A stretch of DNA of 64,000 bases from JBGSMX01 sp963790405 (GCA_963790405.1 CAWBOJ010000002.1:62001-126000); one strand, 5' to 3'. Positions 25,796 to 34,865 are shown, numbered from the stretch's first letter. Translations and numbers: made by a program. The notes: generated by a model from the sequence alone, not told the origin.

Positions 25796-26863
25796 CTACG
25801 CGCCGCGAAACTGCTTCTCGACATAGGGCGACGTGAACAGCCTGAGCGTCGCGGAGTAATTGGGCACGAACGCGATCGCGTCGCCCACCTGCGGGGACTC
25901 GGGCAACGCGTCGACATCGAGGATGAGGTGGTCGCTCGACGCGCCGAGCACTTCGACGCGCGGGTCGAGTGGTCGAAGGCCCTCGGGCGGCGCATCCTGG
26001 CGGCCGAGCGCGCAGATTGCGCGTCGACGTTCGCCTCGATCCGCAAACTCGGGTCGCCCGCCAAACGCGTCTTGCGCGGTCTCTCCTCTGGGCATCGAAG
26101 GCTTCGTCGCGCACTCGATCACCGGTGCCTCGACCACGATGGCATCGGTGTGCAAATCGAGGATCGGCTCGCGCGTCACGGTGCTCACGCCGAGGATGAT
26201 CGACTCGCCGATGCGCAGATTGTCGACAGCCGAGGGCATGCGCCCGGCCACGGCGAGCTCGATCGAGCTCGACATGCCTCCCGAGATCAGCACGCGAGTA
26301 CCCAGCTGGCACTCCGCTTCTGACGCCAGGGCCGCCAGCTCACTGAGGTTCTCCTCGGACGGCACCACCGCTCCGTAGCAGGTCAAGCTCGTGCCGACCC
26401 CGAGCACCTCGATGTTGTCCAGCCGACTCACAGCGCCGAGAAACTCCAGCAGCTTCGCCGGCATGATCCCCTCGCGCAAGTCGCCCAGATCGACCATGAC
26501 GACGACCGAGTAGCGCCGAGCAGCCCGCGCAGCGGCGAGATCGAGCGCCTCGGCACACGCGATCTCGCTGACGAGCGAGACGTCGGTCAGCCGCACCGCG
26601 TCCTCGGCAAGCCCGGGTGTCGGTGCGCGCAGAAGCCAGATTGGGACGTCAATGCCGGCTGCGCGCAACCGCTCGGCATTCTCGAGACGCGACTCGCCGA
26701 TGGCGCTCACGCCGCCTGCGAGCATCGCGCGAGCGACCTCGGGGCTCCCGCACGTCACCTTCGTGACGCCCACAACCTCGACGCCCGGAAGCGCCGAGAC
26801 CACGCTGCGTGCGTTGTGCTCGATCTTCGCGAGATTCACCGTCACGGTCGCCTTGGCGAGCAT
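25796..26863 (-). CDS. orr: Ornithine racemase (alanine racemase-like, PLP-dependent)
   Basis: A 355-residue protein of the alanine racemase N-terminal (fold III PLP) family, with the PLP lysine in VVGVTKVTCG near residue 35 and the phosphate-binding segment SGGMSSSIELA. Clostridial ornithine racemase belongs to this family and converts L- to D-ornithine for the aminomutase. It is the last gene of the oraS-oraE-glmL-lipoprotein-orr run, which is the main reason for preferring ornithine as the substrate. AAGGA lies 6 bases before the ATG. The 3' end is convergent with the surface-protein gene, 7 bases apart. Confidence 0.85.
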   Translation of the reverse strand: MLAKATVTVNLAKIEHNARSVVSALPGVEVVGVTKVTCGSPEVARAMLAGGVSAIGESRLENAERLRAAGIDVPIWLLRAPTPGLAEDAVRLTDVSLVSEIACAEALDLAAARAARRYSVVVMVDLGDLREGIMPAKLLEFLGAVSRLDNIEVLGVGTSLTCYGAVVPSEENLSELAALASEAECQLGTRVLISGGMSSSIELAVAGRMPSAVDNLRIGESIILGVSTVTREPILDLHTDAIVVEAPVIECATKPSMPRGETAQDAFGGRPEFADRGERRRAICALGRQDAPPEGLRPLDPRVEVLGASSDHLILDVDALPESPQVGDAIAFVPNYSATLRLFTSPYVEKQFRGA

Positions 26864-26889
26864 GCGTGTCCTTCCGACGGGGCTGCGTC

Positions 26890-27621
26890 CTACTCCTGCG
26901 GTGTGACCTCGCCGGTCAGGGCGTTGATCTGCGCCGAGATGTACTCAGCCGTTGGCGAGTAGAACAGGTTGTAGTTCCAGTACGGACCACCGCCGCCCAT
27001 GACGCTCCAGCCCAACCCGATAAGCGGCTCTTTCGTGTCGGCAAGGTCATAGCGTTCGCCGAGGACCTCCGTCGCGATCCGCACAGCCTCGTCGCTGTCG
27101 ATGATCTCGTACGGCACCGGCTTGTCGAACTTGCTCACGTTTGCGGAAACGGCATCGCCCGTCTTCTCCTCCGTGTTCGTAACGTTGCCCCACGGATCGA
27201 TGGTCACCCACAGCAGCGCATCGGGATTGTCGCTATCGATGAACGAGAAGCGCCACTCGCTGGGCACGCCGTCGTTGTTGACGTACTCCCCAACAGCCGA
27301 GATCAGGTACGCGCCCGAACGCCACTTCTGCGCCTCGGGCAGCGCGCGCCGCCACTCTTCGCGGAAGCTGTAGGAAAGCGGCCCGCCGCCACCTTCGGCG
27401 AACTCGGAGCCGGGGGGAATCTGGCCGGCGTCGGATACGGCAGCGCCCGTCTGCGCGGCGTCTGTCGTGGTGTCATCGGCGACCTCGGGCTCGGCTGTGG
27501 TGCCGGCCTGTTCGTCGGACGACTCCTGTTCCGCATTGCTGCCACACCCGCCGAGAACGCTCAGCGCGAGCACGCAGACAAATACCGCCGCAAGCAGCCT
27601 CACGAACCGCGACCCCCTCAT
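26890..27621 (-). CDS. Lipoprotein of unknown function inside the ornithine operon
   Basis: A 243-residue lipoprotein: signal peptide with lipobox LGGC near residue 22, an acidic low-complexity linker (about 25-75) and a soluble domain of about 160 residues with a beta-rich look (YNLFYSPTAEYISAQINALT near the end, faintly PepSY-like). GGGGAG precedes the ATG at 27621. It sits 20 bases after the GlmL-like gene and 26 bases before the racemase gene, so it should be co-transcribed with them. An extracytoplasmic protein is unexpected in a cytoplasmic fermentation pathway; it might help ornithine uptake or be a passenger. Confidence 0.7.
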   Translation of the reverse strand: MRGSRFVRLLAAVFVCVLALSVLGGCGSNAEQESSDEQAGTTAEPEVADDTTTDAAQTGAAVSDAGQIPPGSEFAEGGGGPLSYSFREEWRRALPEAQKWRSGAYLISAVGEYVNNDGVPSEWRFSFIDSDNPDALLWVTIDPWGNVTNTEEKTGDAVSANVSKFDKPVPYEIIDSDEAVRIATEVLGERYDLADTKEPLIGLGWSVMGGGGPYWNYNLFYSPTAEYISAQINALTGEVTPQE

Positions 27622-27641
27622 GGTCTCCCCTTCCGCCACGG

Positions 27642-28991
27642 CTATTCCCTCATACTCGCGCGCATCAGCGCAACAATCGACTCGGCGGCGAAATGAGTAG
27701 CCAGTGCGCCACAGCAGGCAAAGACGTAGTCCCTGTCGAGGACAACCCGCGCATCGGCCGGAGGCAACAATCGCTCGCCGCCGTTCGCCCGGGCGCGCAC
27801 CGACTCGAGCGCTTCGGTGCCGTCGGGCAACCGCACCAGCGCCCCACCCGTGCCGATGACGAGCCGGCACGCCGTCAGATCGCGCCCCCGCGCCACCGTC
27901 TGACGACCGGTCGGCGTATAGAGGTGGGCCAGGCGCCCCGCATGACGCTCTACGGCGGTCACCGTTGCGAACCGCGCGAGAGCGGTCGCGGCAGCGATCT
28001 CCTCGGCAGTCGAAGGTAGTGCGGGCGGCAGCGTCGCAGGACGCATGTCGGGCGGCATCAGCTCGGCGGTGTGAGACGCGCTCACGAAGGTACCGAGGTC
28101 GCCTTCGACCGTGCGCTTCGCGTGTGGCTGCGGGTCGGTCGAAATCGCGGCGATATCCGGGCTGCCGTCGGTGATCGAGTGCACGTCGGTCGTCGCACCC
28201 CCGACGTCGATCACAACCAGATCGCCGACGTGCGCCGCGAGCACCTCGGCCGCGATCAGCACCGCACCGGGTGTCGGCAGAATGCGTCCGGTCACGAACT
28301 CGCCGATGCGCTCCATGCCCGGCGCGCGCGTGATGTGGTCCTCGAACGCGTCGTGAATCACGTGGCGCGCGGGAACGATGTCGAGCTCGTCGATACCCGG
28401 GTAGACGTTCGGAGTGATGCGCACGGTGAAGCCGACAGGTTCGAGGATCCCCCGGACCTCCTCGGCCACCGCGGAGTTTCCGCCATAGACAACGATCGGT
28501 CGCGCGGCGAGTGCCGTGAGGCGCCGGGCGTTGGCGAGCACCGTCTCGATGTCGCCGCCCTCCACGCCTCCCGCCAGCAAAATCAGGTTCGGGCGGGCAG
28601 CCTCTATCTGCTCGAGATCGTGTTCGCGCAGGTGACCGGCGGTCTGGTACTTCACGACGGCTCCCGCGCCGAGCGCTGCCTCACGCGCAGCCATCGCCGT
28701 CATCTTCTGTGTCAGGCCGTGCACAGTCATGCGCAGACCGCCCGCTGCCGAGGAGGTCGCGAGGGTGATCTCCGGCTCGAGCGGACCCGTCGCGGACTCG
28801 AGCTCAGCGCGAGCCGCGTCGAGTCCGATGCTCACGTCGCCGTCAGCGACCGACGTGGGTGCGACACCTTGCCCGAGCAGTCGCGGCGTCGTGTCCGGCC
28901 AGCCCGCAAGCCCGTCGAATGCAGTGACGGACGTGGTAGTCGAGCCGATCTCGGCCACCAGCGCATCGATTGTGCGGACGTCAGCCGCCAT
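27642..28991 (-). CDS. GlmL/MutL-family ATPase-like partner of the aminomutase
   Basis: A 449-residue protein of the GlmL (MutL, glutamate-mutase-associated) family, an actin-like ATPase group: phosphate-1 loop VAEIGSTTTSV at the N-terminus and a second loop VVIDVGGATTDVHS near residue 250. GlmL-type proteins accompany B12-dependent mutases and are thought to reactivate them by exchanging damaged cofactor. It lies 6 bases after oraE, so D-ornithine aminomutase is its natural partner. Confidence 0.88.
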   Translation of the reverse strand: MAADVRTIDALVAEIGSTTTSVTAFDGLAGWPDTTPRLLGQGVAPTSVADGDVSIGLDAARAELESATGPLEPEITLATSSAAGGLRMTVHGLTQKMTAMAAREAALGAGAVVKYQTAGHLREHDLEQIEAARPNLILLAGGVEGGDIETVLANARRLTALAARPIVVYGGNSAVAEEVRGILEPVGFTVRITPNVYPGIDELDIVPARHVIHDAFEDHITRAPGMERIGEFVTGRILPTPGAVLIAAEVLAAHVGDLVVIDVGGATTDVHSITDGSPDIAAISTDPQPHAKRTVEGDLGTFVSASHTAELMPPDMRPATLPPALPSTAEEIAAATALARFATVTAVERHAGRLAHLYTPTGRQTVARGRDLTACRLVIGTGGALVRLPDGTEALESVRARANGGERLLPPADARVVLDRDYVFACCGALATHFAAESIVALMRASMRE

Positions 28992-28997
28992 ATGTGG

Positions 28998-31229
28998 TCA
29001 CATCCCGCGCTCGCGCATGGTGCGCACGATGAAGCTCGCGACGTCGACGCCGTGCGTGCCGCGGCCGAATCCCGCGTCCATTCCCCACGAGCACGCGAGT
29101 TTGTCGGTCACCTGCGTGCCGCCACTGATCAGCAAGAGCTTGTCGCGCACGCCCTTCTCGGCAGCTAGATCGGCGAGCTTTTGCATGTTGTCGCGATGCA
29201 TGTCGCCGTGCGTGATGATCGTCGAGATGAGTACGGCCGATGCAGCGTGCTCGATTGCCGCGTCGAGGACTTTCTCGATGGGTACCGACGTGCCGAGATA
29301 CTCCACGCCGAAGCTCCACTTCTCCAGGCCGCCGTGCTTGATGTCGAGAATCTCACGCATCCCGACGGAATGCTCGTCTTCGCCCACCGTCGCTGCAACG
29401 ACCTTGAGATTCCGCTCGGTCACGAAATCGCGTATCTCCTCGTCACTCAGGACCTCGACGATCTCCGGGAACACGAGTGTGGACGGGTCGATCGCCACAT
29501 CGAGGCGTCCCTTGAGTTCGAGGTAGGTGCCCTCGGCGGGGTGCATCACGCGCTTGTGAACTACCTCGCAGTCCGTGAGGTTCATCGAGCGACCCATCTC
29601 CAGGGCGGCCGCCTCGGCCACGCGCTCTCCGACGGGGAGAAAGAGCGAGACCACCACGATGCCGTCGCCCGCCCACTGAACCTCGGGACGAATCAGCCCG
29701 CGCTGCCGCTCCTCGGCCATCTGCGCGAGGCGATCGGCGACGTTGTCGTGCGGGTCGAGCTCGTCGATGAAGGGGACCTTCGCGTCGTCGCACAGCGTGC
29801 AGCCGCCGATGAGGTCGCAGGGAGCGGCCTCGCCTGCCGCGCGACCCCGGAAGCCTTCCGGCAGATGGTTCTCGCCGAAGTGGTGGCACACCGGCGCGAG
29901 GTAGTCGTCCGCACGCGGCACGATCGTGCCTTCGGCAACTCCGCCGTCGCTGTGACGGGCGATTCCGTCGTCGTTGGTCTCCGGGTATTCTCCTGAGTCC
30001 ACGAAGTACGCTTCCTCGACGCCGGCGAAGTATCCGCCGTCGGCGAGCATCGCTTCGAGGAAGAGCACCGCGCGCTCCTTGATCTCGCGGACACGCTTCT
30101 TCAGCTCGGGGTTCTCCCGATCGATGCGAACCATGTCGCGCAGCCCGTCCATGCCGACAAGCGACTGCTTCGCCGTGTCGACGGCAGCGATGTTGTTGTA
30201 GTGCCACGGAACGTTGCGGCCTTCGTCGGGCGTGATGGTCGACTGGATGTCTGCCGAGGTCAGCCTCGAGATCATGAGGTTCATCACGTGACTCACCGTG
30301 GCATCACGGCTGTCGGACTCCATGTAGCGAGTGTTCTGTTGCGCGCGCATCTTGTACTCGCCGAATAGGTCGCGCAGCGCGATCGCGTACGGCAGGTCCA
30401 TCCGCATGCACGGCGCGGGAGCCGCGTCAGGTGGCACGGTGGACAGCGCGATCTGTTCCTTGGGCATGCCGACGGCGACCGAGTACGCGCAGTTGATGGC
30501 GTGCTGCACGAGCAGCTCGGGCATGACCTTCCACGCCTTGATCGCCGTGGCGTTCGCGTTGTGCGCGCCATCGATCTGCAGGATGCCGCCCGCAGCCATG
30601 ATGTGCTTGGCGACCGCAGCGTCCACGAAGCTGCGATACATATTGATGTTGCGATATAGGACGTTGTACTGCGGGTCCTGGTGGGCTCCGTTCACGCCCT
30701 CCTCGACGAACATGACGGCGATCTCGGGACCAGCAACTCCACTCACATAGCTGTGGTAGTTGATCGGACGCCCGACTTCGTCTTCGATCAGATCGAGAGC
30801 CCGACGCGTGAGTCGGCACTGCTTGCGGGTCACCGCAATGCCGCCGACGCCCTCGGGGGTGCCCTCGAGCAGTCCGTCGATATGTGATTGTCCGGCGGTA
30901 CGGATCACCATGATGTGGTCCGCGCCGTGCCATGCAGCCATGCGCATGCGTCGAATGTCGTCCTCGGGCCGGCCCGAAGCGATCTCGGTCGTGACGACGC
31001 AATCGGGCTGTGGGTCGATGTCGTCGAAGTAGTGCGCGGCGGGCAGCGGGATGCTGCGCTTCACGTTCTCGGAGGTCTCGCGGTACGTGAACTCGTAGAG
31101 ACGCTGGTTCGGCACGATCTCGCGCCAGGTCCATCCGTGCCTGCGAGGCCGGTAGTGCTCGAGCCCGTCGAGCAACGAGGCGAGATCGAGCTTCTCGGCA
31201 GGATCGAGAGGCGGAAGCGTGTCGCTCAT
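28998..31229 (-). CDS. oraE: D-ornithine 4,5-aminomutase, large (E) subunit
   Basis: A 743-residue protein matching OraE. It carries the PLP-binding TIM-barrel domain and a C-terminal cobalamin-binding Rossmann domain with the DXHXXG motif as DEHSVG (near residue 630), whose histidine ligates cobalt, followed by GG-rich nucleotide contacts (LLISGGTQV). The enzyme moves the terminal amino group of D-ornithine to C4, giving 2,4-diaminopentanoate, by adenosylcobalamin radical chemistry. Its ATG overlaps the oraS stop by 4 bases, consistent with a tight heterodimer. The B12 importer at 8-11.5 kb could supply its cofactor. Confidence 0.95.
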   Translation of the reverse strand: MSDTLPPLDPAEKLDLASLLDGLEHYRPRRHGWTWREIVPNQRLYEFTYRETSENVKRSIPLPAAHYFDDIDPQPDCVVTTEIASGRPEDDIRRMRMAAWHGADHIMVIRTAGQSHIDGLLEGTPEGVGGIAVTRKQCRLTRRALDLIEDEVGRPINYHSYVSGVAGPEIAVMFVEEGVNGAHQDPQYNVLYRNINMYRSFVDAAVAKHIMAAGGILQIDGAHNANATAIKAWKVMPELLVQHAINCAYSVAVGMPKEQIALSTVPPDAAPAPCMRMDLPYAIALRDLFGEYKMRAQQNTRYMESDSRDATVSHVMNLMISRLTSADIQSTITPDEGRNVPWHYNNIAAVDTAKQSLVGMDGLRDMVRIDRENPELKKRVREIKERAVLFLEAMLADGGYFAGVEEAYFVDSGEYPETNDDGIARHSDGGVAEGTIVPRADDYLAPVCHHFGENHLPEGFRGRAAGEAAPCDLIGGCTLCDDAKVPFIDELDPHDNVADRLAQMAEERQRGLIRPEVQWAGDGIVVVSLFLPVGERVAEAAALEMGRSMNLTDCEVVHKRVMHPAEGTYLELKGRLDVAIDPSTLVFPEIVEVLSDEEIRDFVTERNLKVVAATVGEDEHSVGMREILDIKHGGLEKWSFGVEYLGTSVPIEKVLDAAIEHAASAVLISTIITHGDMHRDNMQKLADLAAEKGVRDKLLLISGGTQVTDKLACSWGMDAGFGRGTHGVDVASFIVRTMRERGM

Positions 31230-31588
31230 CGAGCGTCACCCCACTTGGCCTCGGCGATGTCCCAGCCCTCGCCGCGCGCCAAACGAGACGCCGCCTCCAC
31301 AGCTTCGCATTCCCACTCCTGCATGCACACCAGTACCACATGACCCGCTCCATGGCCGAGCAACCCTCGCTTCTCGCACTCTGCCACGACGCTCTGACAC
31401 GTCAGCGAGTCAATGCCCATTCGCATGAGTACGCTGCGCTCGATCGAGGGTGATGTGTGCGTGCGCGCAAGCTCGACGAGCGGCGCGACGACTTCGTTCG
31501 AAAGCTCCCAGAACCGCTCTTCGAGATCGGCATCCGATGTACCGGACAGGTGCTCGCGAACCTCTTTGAAGGTGTCGGGGCGAACCAT
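31226..31588 (-). CDS. oraS: D-ornithine 4,5-aminomutase, small (S) subunit
   Basis: A 120-residue protein of OraS length and character, with LMRMGIDSLTCQSVV in the middle and a basic-acidic helical N-terminus. OraS forms the alpha2-beta2 aminomutase with OraE. It is the first gene of the oraS-oraE-glmL-lipoprotein-orr unit. GAGGAGG lies 6 bases before the ATG. The 157 bases upstream should hold the operon promoter; I see no unambiguous -35/-10 pair. Confidence 0.93.
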   Translation of the reverse strand: MVRPDTFKEVREHLSGTSDADLEERFWELSNEVVAPLVELARTHTSPSIERSVLMRMGIDSLTCQSVVAECEKRGLLGHGAGHVVLVCMQEWECEAVEAASRLARGEGWDIAEAKWGDAR

Positions 31589-31745
31589 GCGCGCCTCCTC
31601 GTCAGCAATACGATTTCGGTGCTTCGGCTCGCGAAGTCTATGCAGAACTCACGAGCTTCGATGCAAGCATATCGCAGCCGGCACGGTAGTGGGACCTTGG
31701 AGATTGCTGCCCGGATTCCGGCCAACACGGCGACCAACACGCCCG

Positions 31746-32456
31746 CTAGGCGATCCACACGAGATACGCGGCCGCCACAAGTAGTCCTACCCCGCCAACC
31801 CTCGTGAGCACCGGCATCATCCTCGAGATCCCGCGCATGAAGCCCAGCGAGCCCGATGCCACGCCCAGGACAAGCAGCGGCACCCCCTTCCCGAGCCCGA
31901 ATACGAACAGAAGCAGGCCGCCGCGCACTGGTTCGCCTCCCGCCGCTGCAATGGTCGCGATGGCTGCGAGCACAGGTGTCGAACACGGCGTGGCCACGAG
32001 ACCGAACAGCATCCCGAACACAAGCGAGCCGAGAACGCCGCGCGTCTCGGGCCTCCTCACCGGTAGCCACGCGTTCATGCGATCCAGCGGCAATTCGATA
32101 GCGCCGAGCATCTGGAGCGCAATCACGATACACACCGCCGCCACCGCGTAGTACGCCCACCTTCCGATGAGAATCGCGTGCCCAAGCGCACCCGCCGCAA
32201 CCCCGATCGCCGAGAACACCAGGCTCATGCCGACGACGAACACCCCGGTGAGCGCGAGCGCACGAAGTGGCGCGTGCGCCGCCGGTCGCTCCCCGGGCGA
32301 AGCTGCGACCGTCCCCGTGATGTAGCCGAATACCGCCGGGACCATCGGCAAGATGCAGGGTCCGAAGCCCGCTACCAGCCCACCGAGGAAGGCGATGCCG
32401 AACGCGGCAGGTCCCCCGACGACGCCGGCTACGAGCTGCTGCGCGAACTCGTCCAT
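31746..32456 (-). CDS. ccdA: CcdA/DsbD-type transmembrane thiol-disulfide electron carrier
   Basis: A 236-residue six-helix membrane protein of the CcdA family, with the two redox-cysteine motifs AGFGPCILPM and LVATPCSTPVLA. CcdA moves electrons from cytoplasmic thioredoxin to extracytoplasmic thioredoxin-like proteins. It overlaps the upstream secreted thioredoxin-like gene by one base (TAATG), which is its likely electron acceptor. The pair ends an arsenic-type operon, so it may keep a surface thiol reduced or serve cytochrome c maturation. Confidence 0.9.
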   Translation of the reverse strand: MDEFAQQLVAGVVGGPAAFGIAFLGGLVAGFGPCILPMVPAVFGYITGTVAASPGERPAAHAPLRALALTGVFVVGMSLVFSAIGVAAGALGHAILIGRWAYYAVAAVCIVIALQMLGAIELPLDRMNAWLPVRRPETRGVLGSLVFGMLFGLVATPCSTPVLAAIATIAAAGGEPVRGGLLLFVFGLGKGVPLLVLGVASGSLGFMRGISRMMPVLTRVGGVGLLVAAAYLVWIA

Positions 32457-32920
32457 TACTGACCCGCCACAAGTGCGTCGAGACGCGCCCGCATCGCGAC
32501 CGCATCCATGGCCCCGGTGTAGCTGTCCTCGATCTGGCCGTCCGGGCCGATGAAGAAGGAAGTCGGAATGTACTGAAAGGAGAACTGTTCGGCGAGCTTT
32601 TGCCCTGAAGGGTCATCGGTGATCACGTTCACGAAGACGACTGCGTCTTCATACTCGGGAACCACCTTGTCGGCAACCGCAGAGATCTCAATACAAGGCT
32701 CACACGTCAGCGAGTGAAACAGCACGTAGACCGGCTTGCCGGTCTCACGCGCGACCTCGAAATCGCCAACCGCGTCGTTGTGAATCGATGTGAGCGACGA
32801 GGTGCCCTCGTCGACGCTCGGCTCTGCAATGGTTCCGCCGGATGTCGCCTTCCAGGCGAGCAGAACACCGAACACCACGACGACGAGCGCGAGGATGACC
32901 TTGTTCACGCCTGGTTTCAT
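32456..32920 (-). CDS. Membrane-anchored thioredoxin-like protein
   Basis: A 154-residue protein: N-terminal membrane anchor or signal (VILALVVVVFGVLLAW), a short linker, and a thioredoxin fold with the active site CEPC (HSLTCEPCIEI) and a cis-proline in QYIPTSFFI. It should act outside the membrane and receive electrons from the adjacent CcdA. The ATG overlaps the acr3 stop by 4 bases. Confidence 0.9.
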   Translation of the reverse strand: MKPGVNKVILALVVVVFGVLLAWKATSGGTIAEPSVDEGTSSLTSIHNDAVGDFEVARETGKPVYVLFHSLTCEPCIEISAVADKVVPEYEDAVVFVNVITDDPSGQKLAEQFSFQYIPTSFFIGPDGQIEDSYTGAMDAVAMRARLDALVAGQ

Positions 32921-33985
32921 GCTGCTGCCCTCAGTTCGTACCGCTCGCGCGTCTGCTTGGCGATCCAGACGAGCGAGAGCATGACCGGCACCTCGACAAG
33001 CACGCCAACGACCGTCGCAAGCGTCGCTCCGGAGGTGAGCCCGAACAGCGAGATCGCAACCGCGACTGCGAGTTCGAAGAAGTTCGAGGCCCCGACGAAA
33101 CCGGCTGGCGCGCCGATGCGGTGCGGCAACCTCCACAACCACGACCAGCCGTACGCGATCACGAAGATGAAGTAGGTCTGGATGCTGAGCGGGACTGCAA
33201 TGAGCACGATATGCAGCGGATTGGAGACGATGGTCTCGCCTTGGAAGATGAAGATGATGACGAGCGTGGCGAGCAGAGCCGTGATCGTCACCGGCGCAAG
33301 CGCGGGAAGGAACGTCTTCTCGAACCAGTCGAGCCCTTTGCGCTTGATCAGCTGCGTGCGCGAGATCCACCCGGCGAGCAGCGGGACCACCACGAACAGC
33401 ACGACCGACAAGATGATGGTGTCGTAGGGAACGAGGATGTCGGTGAGGCCGAGAAGGAACATGACGATCGGCGCGAACGCGAACAGGATGATGAGGTCGT
33501 TCAGGGCCACCTGGACGAGCGTGTAGGCAGGGTCTCCGTCGGCCAGATAGGACCACACGAACACCATGGCCGTGCACGGCGCCGCGCCGAGCAGAACCGC
33601 GCCAGCCAGATACTCGCGCGCAAGGTCGACCGGTATCCAGCGGGAGAAGACGACGTTGAGGAAGAACCAGGCGATCGCGTACATGGTGAACGGCTTGATG
33701 AGCCAGTTGGTGACGGTGGTGACGATGAGGCCCTGCTGCTTCTCGCCCGACTCGCCTGAGCGAGGCGAAATCGATCTGGAGCATCATCGGATAGATCATC
33801 AGCCAGATCAGAACCGCTACGGGTATCGAGATCTGCGCGTAGGTGAACTTCGAAAGCGACGTGGCAACTCCTGGCCATGCATTGCCGATGAGTGTGCCCG
33901 CGATGATGCACAGGGCCACCCAGACGGACAGATAGCGCTCGAACACGCCCATTCGCTTCTTCTCGGCACGTGCCTGCTCGGTCAT
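32917..33985 (-). CDS. acr3: Arsenite efflux permease Acr3 (BASS family), one frameshift
   Basis: About 355 residues after correction of one extra base in the CCC at 33731-33733 (GGG in the coding strand). The N-terminal part (MTEQARAEKKRMGVFERYLS, then helices with IGNAWPGVA and MIYPMMLQIDF) and the rest (NWLIKPFTMYAIAWFF, AAPCTAMVFVWS with the functional cysteine, and GASNFFELAVA) match Acr3, a ten-helix As(OH)3/H+ antiporter. It follows arsR and is coupled by ATGA to the thioredoxin gene. GAGGGAGCAGGA precedes the ATG. Total length is 3n+1, matching a single-base insertion. Confidence 0.85.
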
Positions 33986-34017
33986 TCCTGCTCCCTCGCC
34001 TTTGTCGTGTCGCCGCC

Positions 34018-34293
34018 TCATGGCCGACCGCTGATGACCTTGCCGATCGTGCGCTCGAATCGAATCAGTATCGACGGAACCGCGCAGTAGTACGTGCGGT
34101 TGCCGTGCGCACTCGAGTGCACGACGCCCGCCTCCTTGAGCACTCGCAGATGCTGCGAGACGGTGGACTGCGCCAGATCGAGCTGCTCGAATATCTCGCC
34201 TGCAACGCAGCCGTCCTGCGCGGCGAGGTAGCGCACGATGGAGACGCGTGCGGGATGGCCGAGCGCGTGCGCGACACGGGCCAGATCTCTCAT
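34018..34293 (-). CDS. arsR: ArsR-family repressor of the acr3 operon
   Basis: A 91-residue winged-helix protein (HALGHPARVSIVRYLAAQDG, recognition helix LAQSTVSQHLRVLKEAG, wing SAHGNRTYYC), clearly ArsR-like. It controls the downstream acr3-thioredoxin-ccdA genes. The ATG used here has no good ribosome site. A GTG at 34384 does (GAGGAG 5 bases before), and its frame gives TKSTSDAPIPTCEDPGLAGD, a plausible ArsR N-terminus with a metal-ligand cysteine, but that frame differs by one base from the main body. I suspect a one-base insertion between 34300 and 34320, so the true gene may span 34018-34384. Confidence 0.85.
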   Translation of the reverse strand: MRDLARVAHALGHPARVSIVRYLAAQDGCVAGEIFEQLDLAQSTVSQHLRVLKEAGVVHSSAHGNRTYYCAVPSILIRFERTIGKVISGRP

Positions 34294-34412
34294 CGCGCAG
34301 CCGCGCGTCCAAATCGCCGGCGAGTCCGGGGTCTTCGCACGTGGGAATAGGTGCGTCCGACGTGGACTTGGTTGCCTGTGTCACGGGAACTCCTCACTAC
34401 GCGGCGCTTTCA

Positions 34413-34435
34413 ATCGTCAATCGCCGATTAACGAT
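34413..34435. promoter_or_regulatory. Probable ArsR operator
   Basis: An interrupted palindrome, ATCGT-CA-ATCG-C-CGAT-TA-ACGAT, resembles ArsR operators (AT-rich dyads around ATC...GAT). It sits directly upstream of the GAGGAG ribosome site and GTG at 34384, which supports the longer arsR start. Confidence 0.6.
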
Positions 34436-34519
34436 GAAGGACGGAGAGACGACTGTCAACGGCGCGCGCATCGGGGCAGATCAGGCGCGACTCCCGATTG
34501 ACTCGTGTCAGACCCGCCA

Positions 34520-34552
34520 GATACACTCGTGGTGTATCCGTATGGTGTATCT
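34520..34552. promoter_or_regulatory. Probable autoregulatory operator of the vapBC pair
   Basis: GATACAC and GTGTATC form a dyad with a 5-base centre, and a third half-site GGTGTATCT follows at 34544. It lies just before the antitoxin start, where ribbon-helix-helix antitoxins bind. Confidence 0.55.
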
Positions 34553-34571
34553 GCTAGTGGAGGTGACCTCA

Positions 34572-34865
34572 GTGGCCTCGTACAAGGTGAACGTATCGCT
34601 GCCCGAACATCTGGTCTCCGAGATCGATGAGACTGCCGAGGAGCTCGGGCTGTCGCGCAGCGGCTTCATAGCCGAGGCGAGCGCGCGCTACGTCGCCGAT
34701 CTGAAGAACCTCTCTGCCGAGGAGCTTCGCCGCAAGAACGCCGAGCGCGCTATTGCGAGCATGCGGCGCATCGGCGCGAAGCTCACACCTGACGACATCC
34801 AGGGCATGATGGATCAGCTACGGCGTGACCGCGAAAGAGATACCCCGGAAGGGTGGGAGCGATGA
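34572..34865 (+). CDS. VapB-type antitoxin (ribbon-helix-helix)
   Basis: A 97-residue antitoxin with an N-terminal ribbon-helix-helix DNA-binding region (KVNVSLPEHLVSEIDETAEE, then LGLSRSGFIAEASARYVAD) and a charged C-terminal toxin-binding tail. The GTG at 34572 has GGAGGTGA upstream; an ATG at 34542 is possible. It overlaps the PIN toxin gene by 4 bases (ATGA). Confidence 0.87.
   Translation: MASYKVNVSLPEHLVSEIDETAEELGLSRSGFIAEASARYVADLKNLSAEELRRKNAERAIASMRRIGAKLTPDDIQGMMDQLRRDRERDTPEGWER

Noticed and set aside
31589..31745. A clear sigma-70 promoter for oraS
   Set aside because: TTGCAT and TAGACT are present but 20 bases apart, too weak to call.
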